Below, in pieces: positions 35,532-45,069 of a stretch of 64,000 nt of DNA. The notes under the pieces were generated by a model, which searched no databases, was not told where the DNA came from, and saw nothing but the letters and a program-made list of their open reading frames with translations. The stretch is from assembly GCA_964399735.1 (NCBI GenBank), contig CAYNSO010000002.1, positions 1 through 64,000 on the forward strand. Reading direction: 5' to 3'. Source of the stretch: Fontivivens sp964399735 (GTDB lineage: Bacteria > Zhuqueibacterota > Zhuqueibacteria > Residuimicrobiales > Krinioviventaceae). Within the stretch, counting starts at the first letter, position 1. Each line of letters begins with the position of its first letter. A program made the position numbers and the translations under genes.

Positions 35532-36547
35532 AGTGTTATCCCATTATTTTTTGAAACGACAGGATCACCTACTTTTTTATGATCCCTGCGGATAGCAAAA
35601 ATCAAACCGCCGGGAATAGTAGCGACAATTCCTACCAGATAAGCAATAAATTCAAACGCCACAATTTCCGCCGGCAATATACCGATTTGAGAAAACAAGG
35701 TAACGCCGCTTTGTTCCCGTACACCAATTCCACCGACAGATATTGGCAAGCTGGAAACCAGAGCAATGATCGGGATAAAAATAAAAAAGTAAAAAACCTC
35801 AATTTTTACACCGACAGCCCGGGCGGCAAACAAATGGGTTAAAATACGCAAAGTTTGCACACTTGTGGCGATTAAAAATATATGGCTTAATAATGCTCTT
35901 TGGTGACGAAATTCATTCAACTCGTAATAAATTTCTTTGAGTTTTAGATGAACAAATTTCGGTAAAAAAAATTTAAACATCCAGGAAAATTTTTTAGCTG
36001 TCCTTTCCTGAAAAATAAAAAAGAGACCGATAGCCCAAACCACAAAAACAATGATAATCGTATAGATTGTAATTTGTGAAGAAAGATGCGGCAGCCAAAG
36101 CAAGGTTACAAACATCGCCAGGCTTGACAGGGCGAAAAATCCCACAAACCGGTCAAAAAAGACAGTTGTCAGTGCGCTATTTAAATTACCCGAATTTTTT
36201 TTAATATCATAAATCCGAAAGGCATCGCCACCTACATAACCAATTAAAAAATTATTAAAGAACAAACCCACATGATAAAACTTGATTACCTGCCACAATG
36301 ATATGAAAACCTGGCGTGATTTTAGTAACAAATACCATTGCACAGCGCCTAAAATATTACTTAGAACAAATACCAATATACTTGTGACAATCCACCAGGG
36401 ATTGGCCTGAGTGACCTGGGTTAAAAGCTGATTAACACCAATGCGTGTTAATAGAAAAATAATTAAAAAGGCGCTCAGGCCGATCTTTAATCCTGTTATT
36501 AAAATCTGCTTTATAAATTTCTTTCTTTCTATGATCCCTTTCTGCAA
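35528..36547 (-). CDS. lysylphosphatidylglycerol-synthase-type flippase-like membrane protein (UPF0104)
   Basis: Integral membrane protein of 339 aa with about eight hydrophobic helices. It matches the membrane half of MprF/AglD (TIGR00374): GLSAFLIIFLLTRIGVNQLL at the start, VGLFFNNFLIGYVGGDAFRIYDIKK in the middle and the family signature LPISVGGIGVREQSGVTLF toward the end. Such proteins are thought to move lipids or lipid-linked sugars across the membrane. The start is a TTG at 36547 with AAGGAAG eight bases upstream. Gap to the DUF2723 gene is 27 bp; overlap with the DUF4837 gene is four bases. Confidence 0.88.
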   Translation of the reverse strand: MQKGIIERKKFIKQILITGLKIGLSAFLIIFLLTRIGVNQLLTQVTQANPWWIVTSILVFVLSNILGAVQWYLLLKSRQVFISLWQVIKFYHVGLFFNNFLIGYVGGDAFRIYDIKKNSGNLNSALTTVFFDRFVGFFALSSLAMFVTLLWLPHLSSQITIYTIIIVFVVWAIGLFFIFQERTAKKFSWMFKFFLPKFVHLKLKEIYYELNEFRHQRALLSHIFLIATSVQTLRILTHLFAARAVGVKIEVFYFFIFIPIIALVSSLPISVGGIGVREQSGVTLFSQIGILPAEIVAFEFIAYLVGIVATIPGGLIFAIRRDHKKVGDPVVSKNNGITL

Positions 36548-36574
36548 TGTCTATACTTCCTTCCTGCAAAAGAA

Positions 36575-39253
36575 TTATTTTTCCGTCTTGGCGGTATCGG
36601 TTGCAGCGTCTGTCACATCCGTAAAACTCTTTTGTTCCTTGAGCTTGGCCTGTGCATCGGGATCGTCAGGATGATTTATCAACCATTTTTCAAGTAATTG
36701 AATGGCTTTATCGTGCTGACCTTCACGATCGTATAGACTTACCAAAGTACCAACCGCATAAGCATTATCAGGCTCGGTATTTACGGCCCACTCGGCTTTT
36801 TTAATGAATTTATCTGTTTGACCTGCCAAATCATAAAGTGAACCAATTTGTATAGGCAAGCGGACGTCCGGCGGAGGAACAATGCTATCGGGCATTACAT
36901 GATCCATACGTTCAAGAACTGTTACCATCTGATCTATTTTTTGATTACGCCGGTAATAATCGGCAAGGCGTAAAAACGCAGCCCGGTAATTCTGTAATAA
37001 TCCCTTGACATTATCATTCAGAAAAACATCGGGATCATTCAAGCCACGGAATTGAAAGGTTTCAAATAAATTCCGGTGTAACTTTTTGGCCATAACATCT
37101 TCATCAACAACCGGAGTCACTTCAAAACACAAACCATCCATTCGTAAATAATTGTCCAGATTTAACTTGTTTTGACTTGATACCGTCACTGCAAAATAGA
37201 CCGGGTTTTGCCAGTTATTGGCATGCAGAATATTTAAAATCATGTAATCCTGTACCCGTATACCCTGCCCGTATATTGTTGGTTTAACAGTAAATGAAAT
37301 TTCATCAGGTACCTTGTCTTCTGAAGGCATGAAATCTTTGACTTGTCCAAGATCGGATAAAATTCTCTGGCGGGCATCTGTTGGTACAGGGATTTTGATA
37401 GTTTGTTCGTTCCAGGGCATAACTTCCAGTCCTTCAATTCGGGAGTCGGACAAAGAGATTGGAACTATGGGTTCCTGGTTTTTAAGTTGTTTTATATACC
37501 AGCCGGTATTGAGCAGGCTCAGGTTTACAACCCGTACATCTTTTTTAATGCCATATACATATTGCAAAAACCAAAGCGGAAAAGTATCATTATCACCATT
37601 GGTAAATAATATCCCGTTATCGTCACAGGTTTGCAATATATTATAGGAATAATCGTATGCCACATAATCACCGGTACGGTCATGCTCAACATAATTTCTG
37701 GCTAGCAGATTAACAGGGACAATAGCAAACAGCAATAAAGCCGCGGCAATCGATAGTATAAAGCGAGATCGCGGCTTGCCCCGCATGGCATCCTGGATCA
37801 TTTCAATAATTGCCGTAACCCCCATACCGATCCAGATCGCAAAAGCGAAAAATGAACCGACAAAGACATAATCCCTTTCGCGTGGCTGCGGGTCCTCCTG
37901 GTTGAGGTAAATAACAATGGCGATTCCGGTTAGAATTAAAAATGCGGTTAAACTCATAGCATGCCGCCAATGCCGGTAGAAATGATGCACCATACCAATT
38001 AGCCCAAGGAAAAGCGGCAAACCCATTAAACCGTTCAAGGAAAAATTTTCGACAATAAAACCATCGGCGCCAAGAGTTGCTCCCTTGCCGGCAAATTGCC
38101 ATGTAAAATACCGCAGGTACATCTTTTTGATCTGATAATTCCACATAAAATCCATTTGTTTATCAAATTTGTACCAGGTATAACTTTCGCTTTTAGGAAT
38201 GCGTCCATATTCTTTAAGCTGATTGAACTCCCACTCCTGCGGAATTCCCGGAAAACGGCGTGGAAAAGTACTCCAGGTACCGTACTGTTCCCGGTTCAGA
38301 TAACTAACCATTTGCTTGATATTTTCCGGGTCATTTTCGTCAATCTCAGGATTAAGGCCGGAGCGAATATAAAGCATGGTATAAGTTGAATACCCCATCA
38401 AAACCAGCATGAACGACATTAATGCCAGGCTGAGAATGCGTCGCTTGTTAGTAATTGCAAAATAAGCGCCCAGGGTAATAACAACAACCAATACCAGTAA
38501 TGACCATAAAGAGAATGCACCGGCCATGCGGGGAACCCATTGAACCACACCGGGATATATAGCGGCAAAGATAATAACTGTAATAACAACAAAAGCCGCC
38601 AGATTAGATATAGTGATTTTTTGTTTATTTTTTTCAAGATACTTGAAATAAACGATCATAAAAATTGCCGGCAACGCCAGAATCAACAGCAGATGTACGC
38701 CAATGGCCAAACCGGTTAGATAGGCAATGATTAAAATATAACGTTCGGAACCGGCCTGATCAGCTTTTTCCAGCCAAACCAGTATAAACCAGACAATTAT
38801 AGCAGTAAAGAACATACTGATGGCGTAGACTTCGGCTTCAACAGCATTAAACCAAAAAGTATCTGTAAAGGCAAAGGCTAAAGCGCCAATTAAACCGCTG
38901 GCTGCCAATACAAACATGTCTTCATTGTTTTTCGGTTCACCGCGCCATTGTTTGACAAGCCGAACAATAATTAAATAGGTCAACATAACGGTAATGGCGG
39001 AAGATAATGCGGAAATGATATTTACCCGCAAACCGATATCCGTTGCCAGAGGCAGCATGGAAAAGATGCGTCCGATCAACAAATAAAAAGGGGCGCCCGG
39101 AGGATGCGGAATGCCGAGAATATAGGAACAAGTTATAAACTCGCCACAATCCCAAAAGGAAACCGTAGGTGCAATTGTTTTAAGATAAATAATCAGGGAA
39201 AAGATAAACGCAACTCCTGCGCATATCCGGTTTACTAATTTTTCATGTTGCAT
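36575..39253 (-). CDS. DUF2723 (TMEM260-like) membrane glycosyltransferase candidate with C-terminal TPRs
   Basis: Large protein of 892 aa. The N-terminal 180 residues are the DUF2723 domain, with the characteristic PTVSFWDCGEFI and HPPGAPFYLLIGRIF motifs that place acidic residues outside the membrane, as in GT-C glycosyltransferases. About twelve membrane helices run to residue 520, followed by a soluble periplasmic part (NGDNDTFPLWFLQYVYGI) and two or three TPR units (about 745-880). Eukaryotic TMEM260 is a protein O-mannosyltransferase, so a sugar-transfer role is likely but unproven for bacteria. GGAG lies seven bases before the ATG. It stands between a GT4 gene and a flippase-like gene. 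Confidence 0.9.
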   Translation of the reverse strand: MQHEKLVNRICAGVAFIFSLIIYLKTIAPTVSFWDCGEFITCSYILGIPHPPGAPFYLLIGRIFSMLPLATDIGLRVNIISALSSAITVMLTYLIIVRLVKQWRGEPKNNEDMFVLAASGLIGALAFAFTDTFWFNAVEAEVYAISMFFTAIIVWFILVWLEKADQAGSERYILIIAYLTGLAIGVHLLLILALPAIFMIVYFKYLEKNKQKITISNLAAFVVITVIIFAAIYPGVVQWVPRMAGAFSLWSLLVLVVVITLGAYFAITNKRRILSLALMSFMLVLMGYSTYTMLYIRSGLNPEIDENDPENIKQMVSYLNREQYGTWSTFPRRFPGIPQEWEFNQLKEYGRIPKSESYTWYKFDKQMDFMWNYQIKKMYLRYFTWQFAGKGATLGADGFIVENFSLNGLMGLPLFLGLIGMVHHFYRHWRHAMSLTAFLILTGIAIVIYLNQEDPQPRERDYVFVGSFFAFAIWIGMGVTAIIEMIQDAMRGKPRSRFILSIAAALLLFAIVPVNLLARNYVEHDRTGDYVAYDYSYNILQTCDDNGILFTNGDNDTFPLWFLQYVYGIKKDVRVVNLSLLNTGWYIKQLKNQEPIVPISLSDSRIEGLEVMPWNEQTIKIPVPTDARQRILSDLGQVKDFMPSEDKVPDEISFTVKPTIYGQGIRVQDYMILNILHANNWQNPVYFAVTVSSQNKLNLDNYLRMDGLCFEVTPVVDEDVMAKKLHRNLFETFQFRGLNDPDVFLNDNVKGLLQNYRAAFLRLADYYRRNQKIDQMVTVLERMDHVMPDSIVPPPDVRLPIQIGSLYDLAGQTDKFIKKAEWAVNTEPDNAYAVGTLVSLYDREGQHDKAIQLLEKWLINHPDDPDAQAKLKEQKSFTDVTDAATDTAKTEK

Positions 39254-39268
39254 TCTTGATCTCCGAAT

Positions 39269-40390
39269 CTAATTACATCTAGTTGCATAAATTACATCAA
39301 TTATTTTTTTTGCTGATTCATCCCAACTAAAACTTTTTACCCAATTTACAGAATTTTTTGATAAAATACCTTGTTTTTTCTGATCATTTAACAATTCAAT
39401 TATTGAATGGGCCATTTTTTTTATATCACCAAAAGGATACAATAAACCGGTATGATCGTGCACCACCGAATCTCGCAAACCCGGTGAATTAGCAGCTACA
39501 ACCGGAACGCCGCAAGCATTAGCTTCAATTACTGTCAAGCCCCATCCCTCCTTTGGCGAAGGATTGACGCATAGCCACAATGAATTCAACAGTTCAACCT
39601 TTTTTTCATGCGGCACAAACCCGGTAAAGGATACATGATCACCGACGCCTAATTGACCAGCCAGATTTTCAAGATGCGTTATATAGTCACCGCCGCCAAT
39701 GACCAGCAAGCGTGTTCCGGGAACTGCATTGATTATTTCCGGCATAGCGTGTAATATATGATGAATGCTTTTGTATTTCTTTACCCGGCCCAGATAACCA
39801 ATCAGTGGCTCCCGACTTTTGCCGGCATAATCAGAGTAATATTGCGATAAATCAACTGCATTTTGTACCAGACTGATTTTGGAACGAATACCCAGCCGTA
39901 AAAGTTCCTGACGGGTACTTTCAGAAACCACGGCAAAAGGGGTGTGCCTGTATATTGCCGGTACCAGTTTTTCACTGGAATAGACATAACTGGCCGGGAA
40001 AAAAGATGTTTCCATATATATACTTTTACCAAACAAATGATGCAAAATGGCCAGTACCGGTTCTTTGACATATAAAGGCGTATAAAAAGGTATTTTGTTA
40101 ATATCATCAACCACAATATCAAATCGCCGGTTTTTTGCCAGTTGCCGGTATGCTGCCGGAACATGAAAATTAAAGTCGTTCCTGGAACCACGGCGAATAA
40201 TAGTAATACCGTCTATAACTTCCTGTTCCGGAGCGCCTGGATAGCGGCAACAGAGCAAGGTAACATGATGCCCCATTGCTGCAACCCGTTTGAAAATTTC
40301 ATGGCAATGCACTTCGGCGCCACCGCCCAGGGGATTGGTAATATCCTGCCAGTTAATAACCAGTATTTGTAAAGAATCCGGTTTTGTCAT
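39269..40390 (-). CDS. glycosyltransferase family 4 (GT-B)
   Basis: GT-B enzyme of 373 aa. The N-terminal domain begins QILVINWQDITNPLGGGAEVH, and the C-terminal nucleotide-sugar domain has GYLGRVKKYKSIHHILHA, LVIGGGD and the E-x7-E signature in PSPKEGWGLTVIEANACGVP. It is soluble, acting at the cytoplasmic face. Donor and acceptor cannot be told. Its ATG lies three bases past the stop of the methyltransferase gene and is followed by the DUF2723 gene, so the three are probably one transcript. Confidence 0.92.
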   Translation of the reverse strand: MTKPDSLQILVINWQDITNPLGGGAEVHCHEIFKRVAAMGHHVTLLCCRYPGAPEQEVIDGITIIRRGSRNDFNFHVPAAYRQLAKNRRFDIVVDDINKIPFYTPLYVKEPVLAILHHLFGKSIYMETSFFPASYVYSSEKLVPAIYRHTPFAVVSESTRQELLRLGIRSKISLVQNAVDLSQYYSDYAGKSREPLIGYLGRVKKYKSIHHILHAMPEIINAVPGTRLLVIGGGDYITHLENLAGQLGVGDHVSFTGFVPHEKKVELLNSLWLCVNPSPKEGWGLTVIEANACGVPVVAANSPGLRDSVVHDHTGLLYPFGDIKKMAHSIIELLNDQKKQGILSKNSVNWVKSFSWDESAKKIIDVIYATRCN

Positions 40391-40393
40391 TCA

Positions 40394-41176
40394 TCAGTCT
40401 CTAGTTTTTACACCAATTACACCAATATCCATAAAAGTATATAACGCCAGCCGGCTGCGTTTAAAATGATTGCCTAACCATCCGCATAATGGCGTAACAA
40501 AAGGAACCGGCCGGGGGTAAAGCGGTAAAGTAATTTTCAGCTTTTTTAAAATTTCACGCAGCGCCCGGTAAACAAAACCAGGACGCATCCAGTCACCATA
40601 AACAGCATGTATTTTAAATCCAGCGGTTTGAAAACATGTGCGTAACTGGCCAATTGAAAATTCCGTTTCCCAGCCGGCGAACCATTTATTCATCCAGATA
40701 AGAACGTGTTTGACAAGAGTATACAGATGATAACGCTGGGGCACGTCGGCTATGGCATGGCCGCCGGGTACAAGAACGCGGTAATTTTCACTGATCAAAT
40801 CTTCCGGGTTGGTAAAATGTTCCAGCAAGCCCTGATGGTAGACCAGATCTAATGAATTATCACGAAACGGTAAATGAAAAGCATCTGCACGCAGTAAAAT
40901 TACCGGCTTGCCAAGTTCGCGGGATAATTTCTTTAACAACAGCAATGAATTTTCTGCATAATCCAGCAGAATGACTATTGCTCCTTTATCTACCAAGCGA
41001 AAGCCGTCTCGTCCGGAACCGGCGCCAATTTCCATAACAACTTTATTTTTTAAATCGCTCAAAGTTTCGATCTGCCGGATGATGCGATCGGAATTCGGAT
41101 ATACCTGGTTAATGTCCTCTTTCTCTTGCCAAAAATTTTCCCACACCTGACGGCTATGCCGGGCCTTTGCACTCAT
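40394..41176 (-). CDS. class I SAM-dependent methyltransferase
   Basis: Rossmann-like methyltransferase of 260 aa with motif I VMEIGAGSGRDGFRLVD (about residues 45-61), an acidic loop after it (ILLDYAENSL), motif II/post-motif LDLVYHQGLLEHF and PGGHAIADVPQ. The C-terminal half is less conserved and may bind the acceptor. Placed before a GT4 and DUF2723 gene, it could methylate a glycan or quinone-like precursor; the substrate is unknown. AAAGGA lies about ten bases before the ATG. Confidence 0.88.
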   Translation of the reverse strand: MSAKARHSRQVWENFWQEKEDINQVYPNSDRIIRQIETLSDLKNKVVMEIGAGSGRDGFRLVDKGAIVILLDYAENSLLLLKKLSRELGKPVILLRADAFHLPFRDNSLDLVYHQGLLEHFTNPEDLISENYRVLVPGGHAIADVPQRYHLYTLVKHVLIWMNKWFAGWETEFSIGQLRTCFQTAGFKIHAVYGDWMRPGFVYRALREILKKLKITLPLYPRPVPFVTPLCGWLGNHFKRSRLALYTFMDIGVIGVKTRD

Positions 41177-41207
41177 ATATTATCATTCCTTTTTCAAAAA
41201 GTAATAC

Positions 41208-41492
41208 TCAATTGTTCTTTTTTTTCGTTTCTTCCACAAAAACCATTTTTAACTGGGTAAGGGTATTATCCAGAAAGCGTTTTTCATCATCCAGCAAGTT
41301 ATTACGGGTTTTAGCTTTTATCATATCCAGAATATCAATAAATGTACGAGCTTGTTCCAGGTTAACCGCAACCTGTGACTGACCAGGATCATCCACTCTA
41401 CCCATATTTTGCAAAGCGGCGGATTGCATGATCAGCACCAGATTTAAAAACAATAATTTCTGTTTTTCATTTTTATCAAACTGTTCGGACAT
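41208..41492 (-). CDS. DUF1844 family protein
   Basis: A 94 aa helical protein matching the DUF1844 pattern: LFLNLVLIMQSAALQNMGRV, then NLEQARTFIDILDMIKAKT, then LDDEKRFLDNTLTQLKMVFVE. Function is unknown in all organisms I know of. The conserved helices suggest a small dimer or a binding partner. AAAGGA precedes the ATG. It is 17 bp after recG. Confidence 0.9.
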   Translation of the reverse strand: MSEQFDKNEKQKLLFLNLVLIMQSAALQNMGRVDDPGQSQVAVNLEQARTFIDILDMIKAKTRNNLLDDEKRFLDNTLTQLKMVFVEETKKKNN

Positions 41493-41509
41493 TTCATTTT
41501 CCTTTTATT

Positions 41510-43609
41510 TCAAGCTACCCAGGCAAGATCGTACTTGTCCCGGTAATTCTTGATAAAATGATGCCGGGTTCCCACAACTCCATCGGCAATTAATTGTGGA
41601 TCCTTGGCTACCAGTTCAAAAGCTTCCTTGCGCGCGATACGCAGCAATTTAATATCGGCAACGATATTGGCAATGCGTAAATCCGGCAAACCGTGCTGCC
41701 TGGTGCCAAAAAAGTCACCTGGCCCGCGTAATTCAAGGTCAATTTCTGCCAGTTTAAATCCATCATTGGTAGCAGCCATTGTATCAAGTCGTTTACGCGC
41801 TTCTTCTGATAATTCACCATAGGCGATCAGAATACAAAAAGATTGCTCGCTGCCGCGTCCTACCCTGCCCCGTAACTGGTGTAATTGCGTCAGGCCGAAT
41901 CGCTCTGCGTGTTCAATGATAATAATCGTTGCGTTCGGTACATCCACACCCACTTCAATAACTGTGGTGCTAACCAAAATCTGGATTTGCCCGCTTTTAA
42001 AAGCCGCCATCGCCGCTTCCTTTTCCTCGCTTTTCATCCGGCCGTGAATTAAACCGAGTGAATAGTCGCGGAAAAAACTGGTACGCATTTTATCATAGCT
42101 GTCGGTTGCCGCTTTTAAATCGGACTTTTCCGTTTCTTCAACCAGAGGAAAAACAATAAAGGCTTGCTTGCCGGCTGCGATCTGGTCTCGTAAAAAATGA
42201 TATACTTTGGAGCGCTGTTTGCTAGTCCGCCATTTGGTCAGAACCGGTTTGCGGCCATGCGGCATTTCATCAAGAATAGAGACATCCAGGTCGCCATATA
42301 CAGTTAACGACAAGGTGCGCGGAATAGGGGTAGCAGTCATTACCAGCACATCGGGTTTTAGTCCTTTTTCACGTAAACGGGCGCGCTGAATTACGCCAAA
42401 ACGGTGCTGTTCATCAATAATTACCAACCCAAGATTGTTAAACTCTACATTTTCCTGGATAAGCGCATGAGTGCCGATGATAATATCCGCCTGCCGGGTG
42501 GCAATTGCTTCCAGCGTTTTTTCACGTGTGGCTTTATTTTGCGCGCCAATCAGTAAAACTGTGTTAACGCCAATTGGTTGCAACGCCTTGCTGACAGAAT
42601 AAAAATGCTGTTCTGCCAAAATTTCTGTGGGGGCCATCATCGCTGCCTGGTATCCATTTTCAACAGCGATCAACATGGCAATCAGCGCAACCATAGTTTT
42701 CCCTGAACCAACATCGCCCTGCAGCAAACGATTCATCGGCCTGCTGCTTTTCATATCAGTATAAATTTCACGAATAACCCGTTTTTGCGCGCCGGTCAGT
42801 TCAAAAGGTAAGTTATCAACCAGGGTTTTAACCCGCCCCCCCACTTTGCTAAAGCGTATGCCGCCGGAATCTGTATGGATGTGTTTTTTACGCAGGGCGA
42901 TTATTAATTCCATAAAGAACAGTTCGTCAAATTTCAACCGTTCCCGCGCCTGGTAGAGAATATCCCAGTTGTCGGGAAAATGGATTTTATCCAAAGCGTC
43001 GGCCAGAGGCATTAATTGCCGGCGGGCAACAATTGTCGCAGGAATGGTTTCTTCAATTTTATCTTTATAGTTATGGATTAATTTGACGATCAAACGACGA
43101 AATCCTCGGCTGTCGAAACCGCTTTTGGTCAAAGCCTCGGTTGAAGGATATAAAGGAATGATCTTGCCGGTATTCACCAGTTCACCTTCGGCATTTTCGC
43201 CAAGCCGGTCGAATTCCGGGTGAACCATTTGCAGACCTTCAAATCGGGTCACTTTACCGCTTAATGCCAGCCATTCACCGGTTTTGAACGTTCGCAACCA
43301 GTAGGAGAGTTTACTGAACCATACACAAGTAAGATAAGAGGTGCCGTCGGTAACGTATAAATGAAAGCGATTCCGCCGTCCCCGCCGCATTTCCGAATTG
43401 ACCACACGGGCAATAATAGTTGTCTCCTGCCCGTTTTTTAAAGAAGCGATCTTGCCAATATAAGAACGATCCAGATAACGTCGGGGCAAATAATAAAATA
43501 AATCACAAATTTGAAAAACACCAACCTTGTTCAATTCAGCGGCGCGTTTGGGCCCGACAGTTTCCAGCTTTTCAATTGGTGAATATATTGACGAGACCGC
43601 TTCTTTCAT
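41510..43609 (-). CDS. recG: ATP-dependent DNA helicase RecG
   Basis: Remodels stalled replication forks and branch-migrates Holliday junctions. Length (699 aa) is typical. The N-terminal wedge/OB domain (VGPKRAAELNKVGVFQICDL; IARVVNSEMRRGRRNRFHLYV) is followed by helicase motifs: I GDVGSGKT, II DEQHRFG, III TATPIPRT, V VSTTVIEVGVDVPNA and VI QLRGRVGRG. The C-terminal RecG segment (LRGPGDFFGTRQHGLP) is present. The ATG has no clear Shine-Dalgarno. It lies 21 bp after the DUF4139 gene and shares a strand with DUF1844. Confidence 0.98.
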   Translation of the reverse strand: MKEAVSSIYSPIEKLETVGPKRAAELNKVGVFQICDLFYYLPRRYLDRSYIGKIASLKNGQETTIIARVVNSEMRRGRRNRFHLYVTDGTSYLTCVWFSKLSYWLRTFKTGEWLALSGKVTRFEGLQMVHPEFDRLGENAEGELVNTGKIIPLYPSTEALTKSGFDSRGFRRLIVKLIHNYKDKIEETIPATIVARRQLMPLADALDKIHFPDNWDILYQARERLKFDELFFMELIIALRKKHIHTDSGGIRFSKVGGRVKTLVDNLPFELTGAQKRVIREIYTDMKSSRPMNRLLQGDVGSGKTMVALIAMLIAVENGYQAAMMAPTEILAEQHFYSVSKALQPIGVNTVLLIGAQNKATREKTLEAIATRQADIIIGTHALIQENVEFNNLGLVIIDEQHRFGVIQRARLREKGLKPDVLVMTATPIPRTLSLTVYGDLDVSILDEMPHGRKPVLTKWRTSKQRSKVYHFLRDQIAAGKQAFIVFPLVEETEKSDLKAATDSYDKMRTSFFRDYSLGLIHGRMKSEEKEAAMAAFKSGQIQILVSTTVIEVGVDVPNATIIIIEHAERFGLTQLHQLRGRVGRGSEQSFCILIAYGELSEEARKRLDTMAATNDGFKLAEIDLELRGPGDFFGTRQHGLPDLRIANIVADIKLLRIARKEAFELVAKDPQLIADGVVGTRHHFIKNYRDKYDLAWVA

Positions 43610-43630
43610 GGGTAGAATACAAAATCGTAA

Positions 43631-44986
43631 TTACCGGTACAATACTACAAATTCAAAGCTTTTTTCACCATTAGCTGGCACAGTGACTTCAAACTCAACC
43701 TTGTTAGCCTGCCGGGTTAAAATTTTCGGGGTTTGACCAATAAAATCCCAATCACCCCACATATTTTCGATAACTGTAATGGTCACCTCTTCCTTTTTAT
43801 GATTGCGAAGGGTAATTGCTACAGTTTCCTGGCGGCTGCGGTTGCCGATCTTTTTTATATCTTTAACAATGCGTTCGCCAACAATATCAAAAGCATTGCC
43901 AAGGTAAATACGGATTTTTTCGTTCTGCGGGGTGTGATCGATCATATCCTCGCCAATAAACTCTTGTGAGCCATCGCTGTCGCGTTTATAAACCCGAATT
44001 TTCCCTTTGGGCAGCGGCATGCCCAATCCGCTCGCTTTGCTATTGGTTAATTCAATATTTACTTTAACGTCCTTGTTATCACGTTGACCATTGTAGGTGA
44101 ATATTTTTTTAACCGCAGTGTTTGCCGGGGGAAATAATTCCAACTGCTTGATCTGGCGATCATTAATTGTAGCCGGACGCATCAGGGTGTATAAATGATA
44201 TTCAAAAAAAGATTTTTCTTCAAACTGTGGAGCAGCGGCATCTTCGGCATAAGCGGCTTTGGCTAAATATGCTCGCGGCGGCGCTTGCGGGCGAACAATA
44301 TTTACGTCGCCGGCAACCAGTTTTAATTTGGCATCCCGGTAACTGGCGCCGGAAGTATTCTCGATGGAAATCCAGCCGCCCAGTTCCAAAGCAGTATCTT
44401 TCTCATTTACCAGGGCAACATATTCTGCATGCCAGCTTATACCACCGGTGAGATAGCTGATCTCTGCTTCCCGTTTTTCTGCTTTGGCGCTTTGCAACAG
44501 CCAAACCAGGGTCGGTTTGGTGATTAACCCGTCGGTTAATGATGGAAATTCTACAGTCTCTAACGCTGCGGCTTTTAATACTTTGACCAGCTTATCAGGT
44601 GTTTCAATAATAACATCCCCGGATTGAGCGCTTAACAGCTTACCGTTAAACGTGTTACCCTCTGTCGTTGTTACAATGATCTGCTGATCGACATACTTTT
44701 CCAGCAGCCGTTGTGTTCCAACCAGGTCATACTCATAGTTTTGTTCCAGAATACGAATATTATTATTTCCGGGTACTGTAAAATGCACAGAGGTTGGATC
44801 GATCTGTGCGGCAACCTGAGTAAAGCGATACTCATTAACGCCGCTTTTAAAATCAAGTATGCGGGAATCCCGAACCAGAGCCAGATTATCATTATAAATT
44901 GTAATCGCCATTTTATCTGCAAAACTATCCGTGCTGGTGAGCGGCGAGAAAAGGATAAGACCTGCTAATAGTTTTCCATATTTCAT
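43631..44986 (-). CDS. secreted DUF4139 (mucoidy inhibitor A-like) family protein
   Basis: Exported beta-rich protein of 451 aa with an N-terminal signal (KLLAGLILFSPLTSTDSFA). The DUF4140-like start (ITIYNDNLALVRDSRILDF) and the DUF4139 body (ISYLTGGISWHAEYVALVNE; GGWISIENTSGASYRDAKLKLVAGD) match a family whose function is not established. The C-terminus ends with immunoglobulin-like strands (VEFEVTVPANGEKSFEFVV). AAGGA lies eight bases before the ATG. Confidence 0.87.
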   Translation of the reverse strand: MKYGKLLAGLILFSPLTSTDSFADKMAITIYNDNLALVRDSRILDFKSGVNEYRFTQVAAQIDPTSVHFTVPGNNNIRILEQNYEYDLVGTQRLLEKYVDQQIIVTTTEGNTFNGKLLSAQSGDVIIETPDKLVKVLKAAALETVEFPSLTDGLITKPTLVWLLQSAKAEKREAEISYLTGGISWHAEYVALVNEKDTALELGGWISIENTSGASYRDAKLKLVAGDVNIVRPQAPPRAYLAKAAYAEDAAAPQFEEKSFFEYHLYTLMRPATINDRQIKQLELFPPANTAVKKIFTYNGQRDNKDVKVNIELTNSKASGLGMPLPKGKIRVYKRDSDGSQEFIGEDMIDHTPQNEKIRIYLGNAFDIVGERIVKDIKKIGNRSRQETVAITLRNHKKEEVTITVIENMWGDWDFIGQTPKILTRQANKVEFEVTVPANGEKSFEFVVLYR

Positions 44987-45034
44987 TTCGCAATTCCTTA
45001 TTTTAATGAATAGCCAAAATCAACCCAATCAGTT

Positions 45035-45059
45035 AAAAAAAGCAAGGGTTCCCTGTAGC
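45035..45059 (-). terminator. possible intrinsic terminator after valS
   Basis: Past the valS stop the minus strand reads a short imperfect GC-rich hairpin (GCTACAGGGAACCCTTGC) followed by seven T. The stem is short and has mismatches, so this is only suggestive. Confidence 0.35.
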
Positions 45060-45069
45060 AAATTTTACT

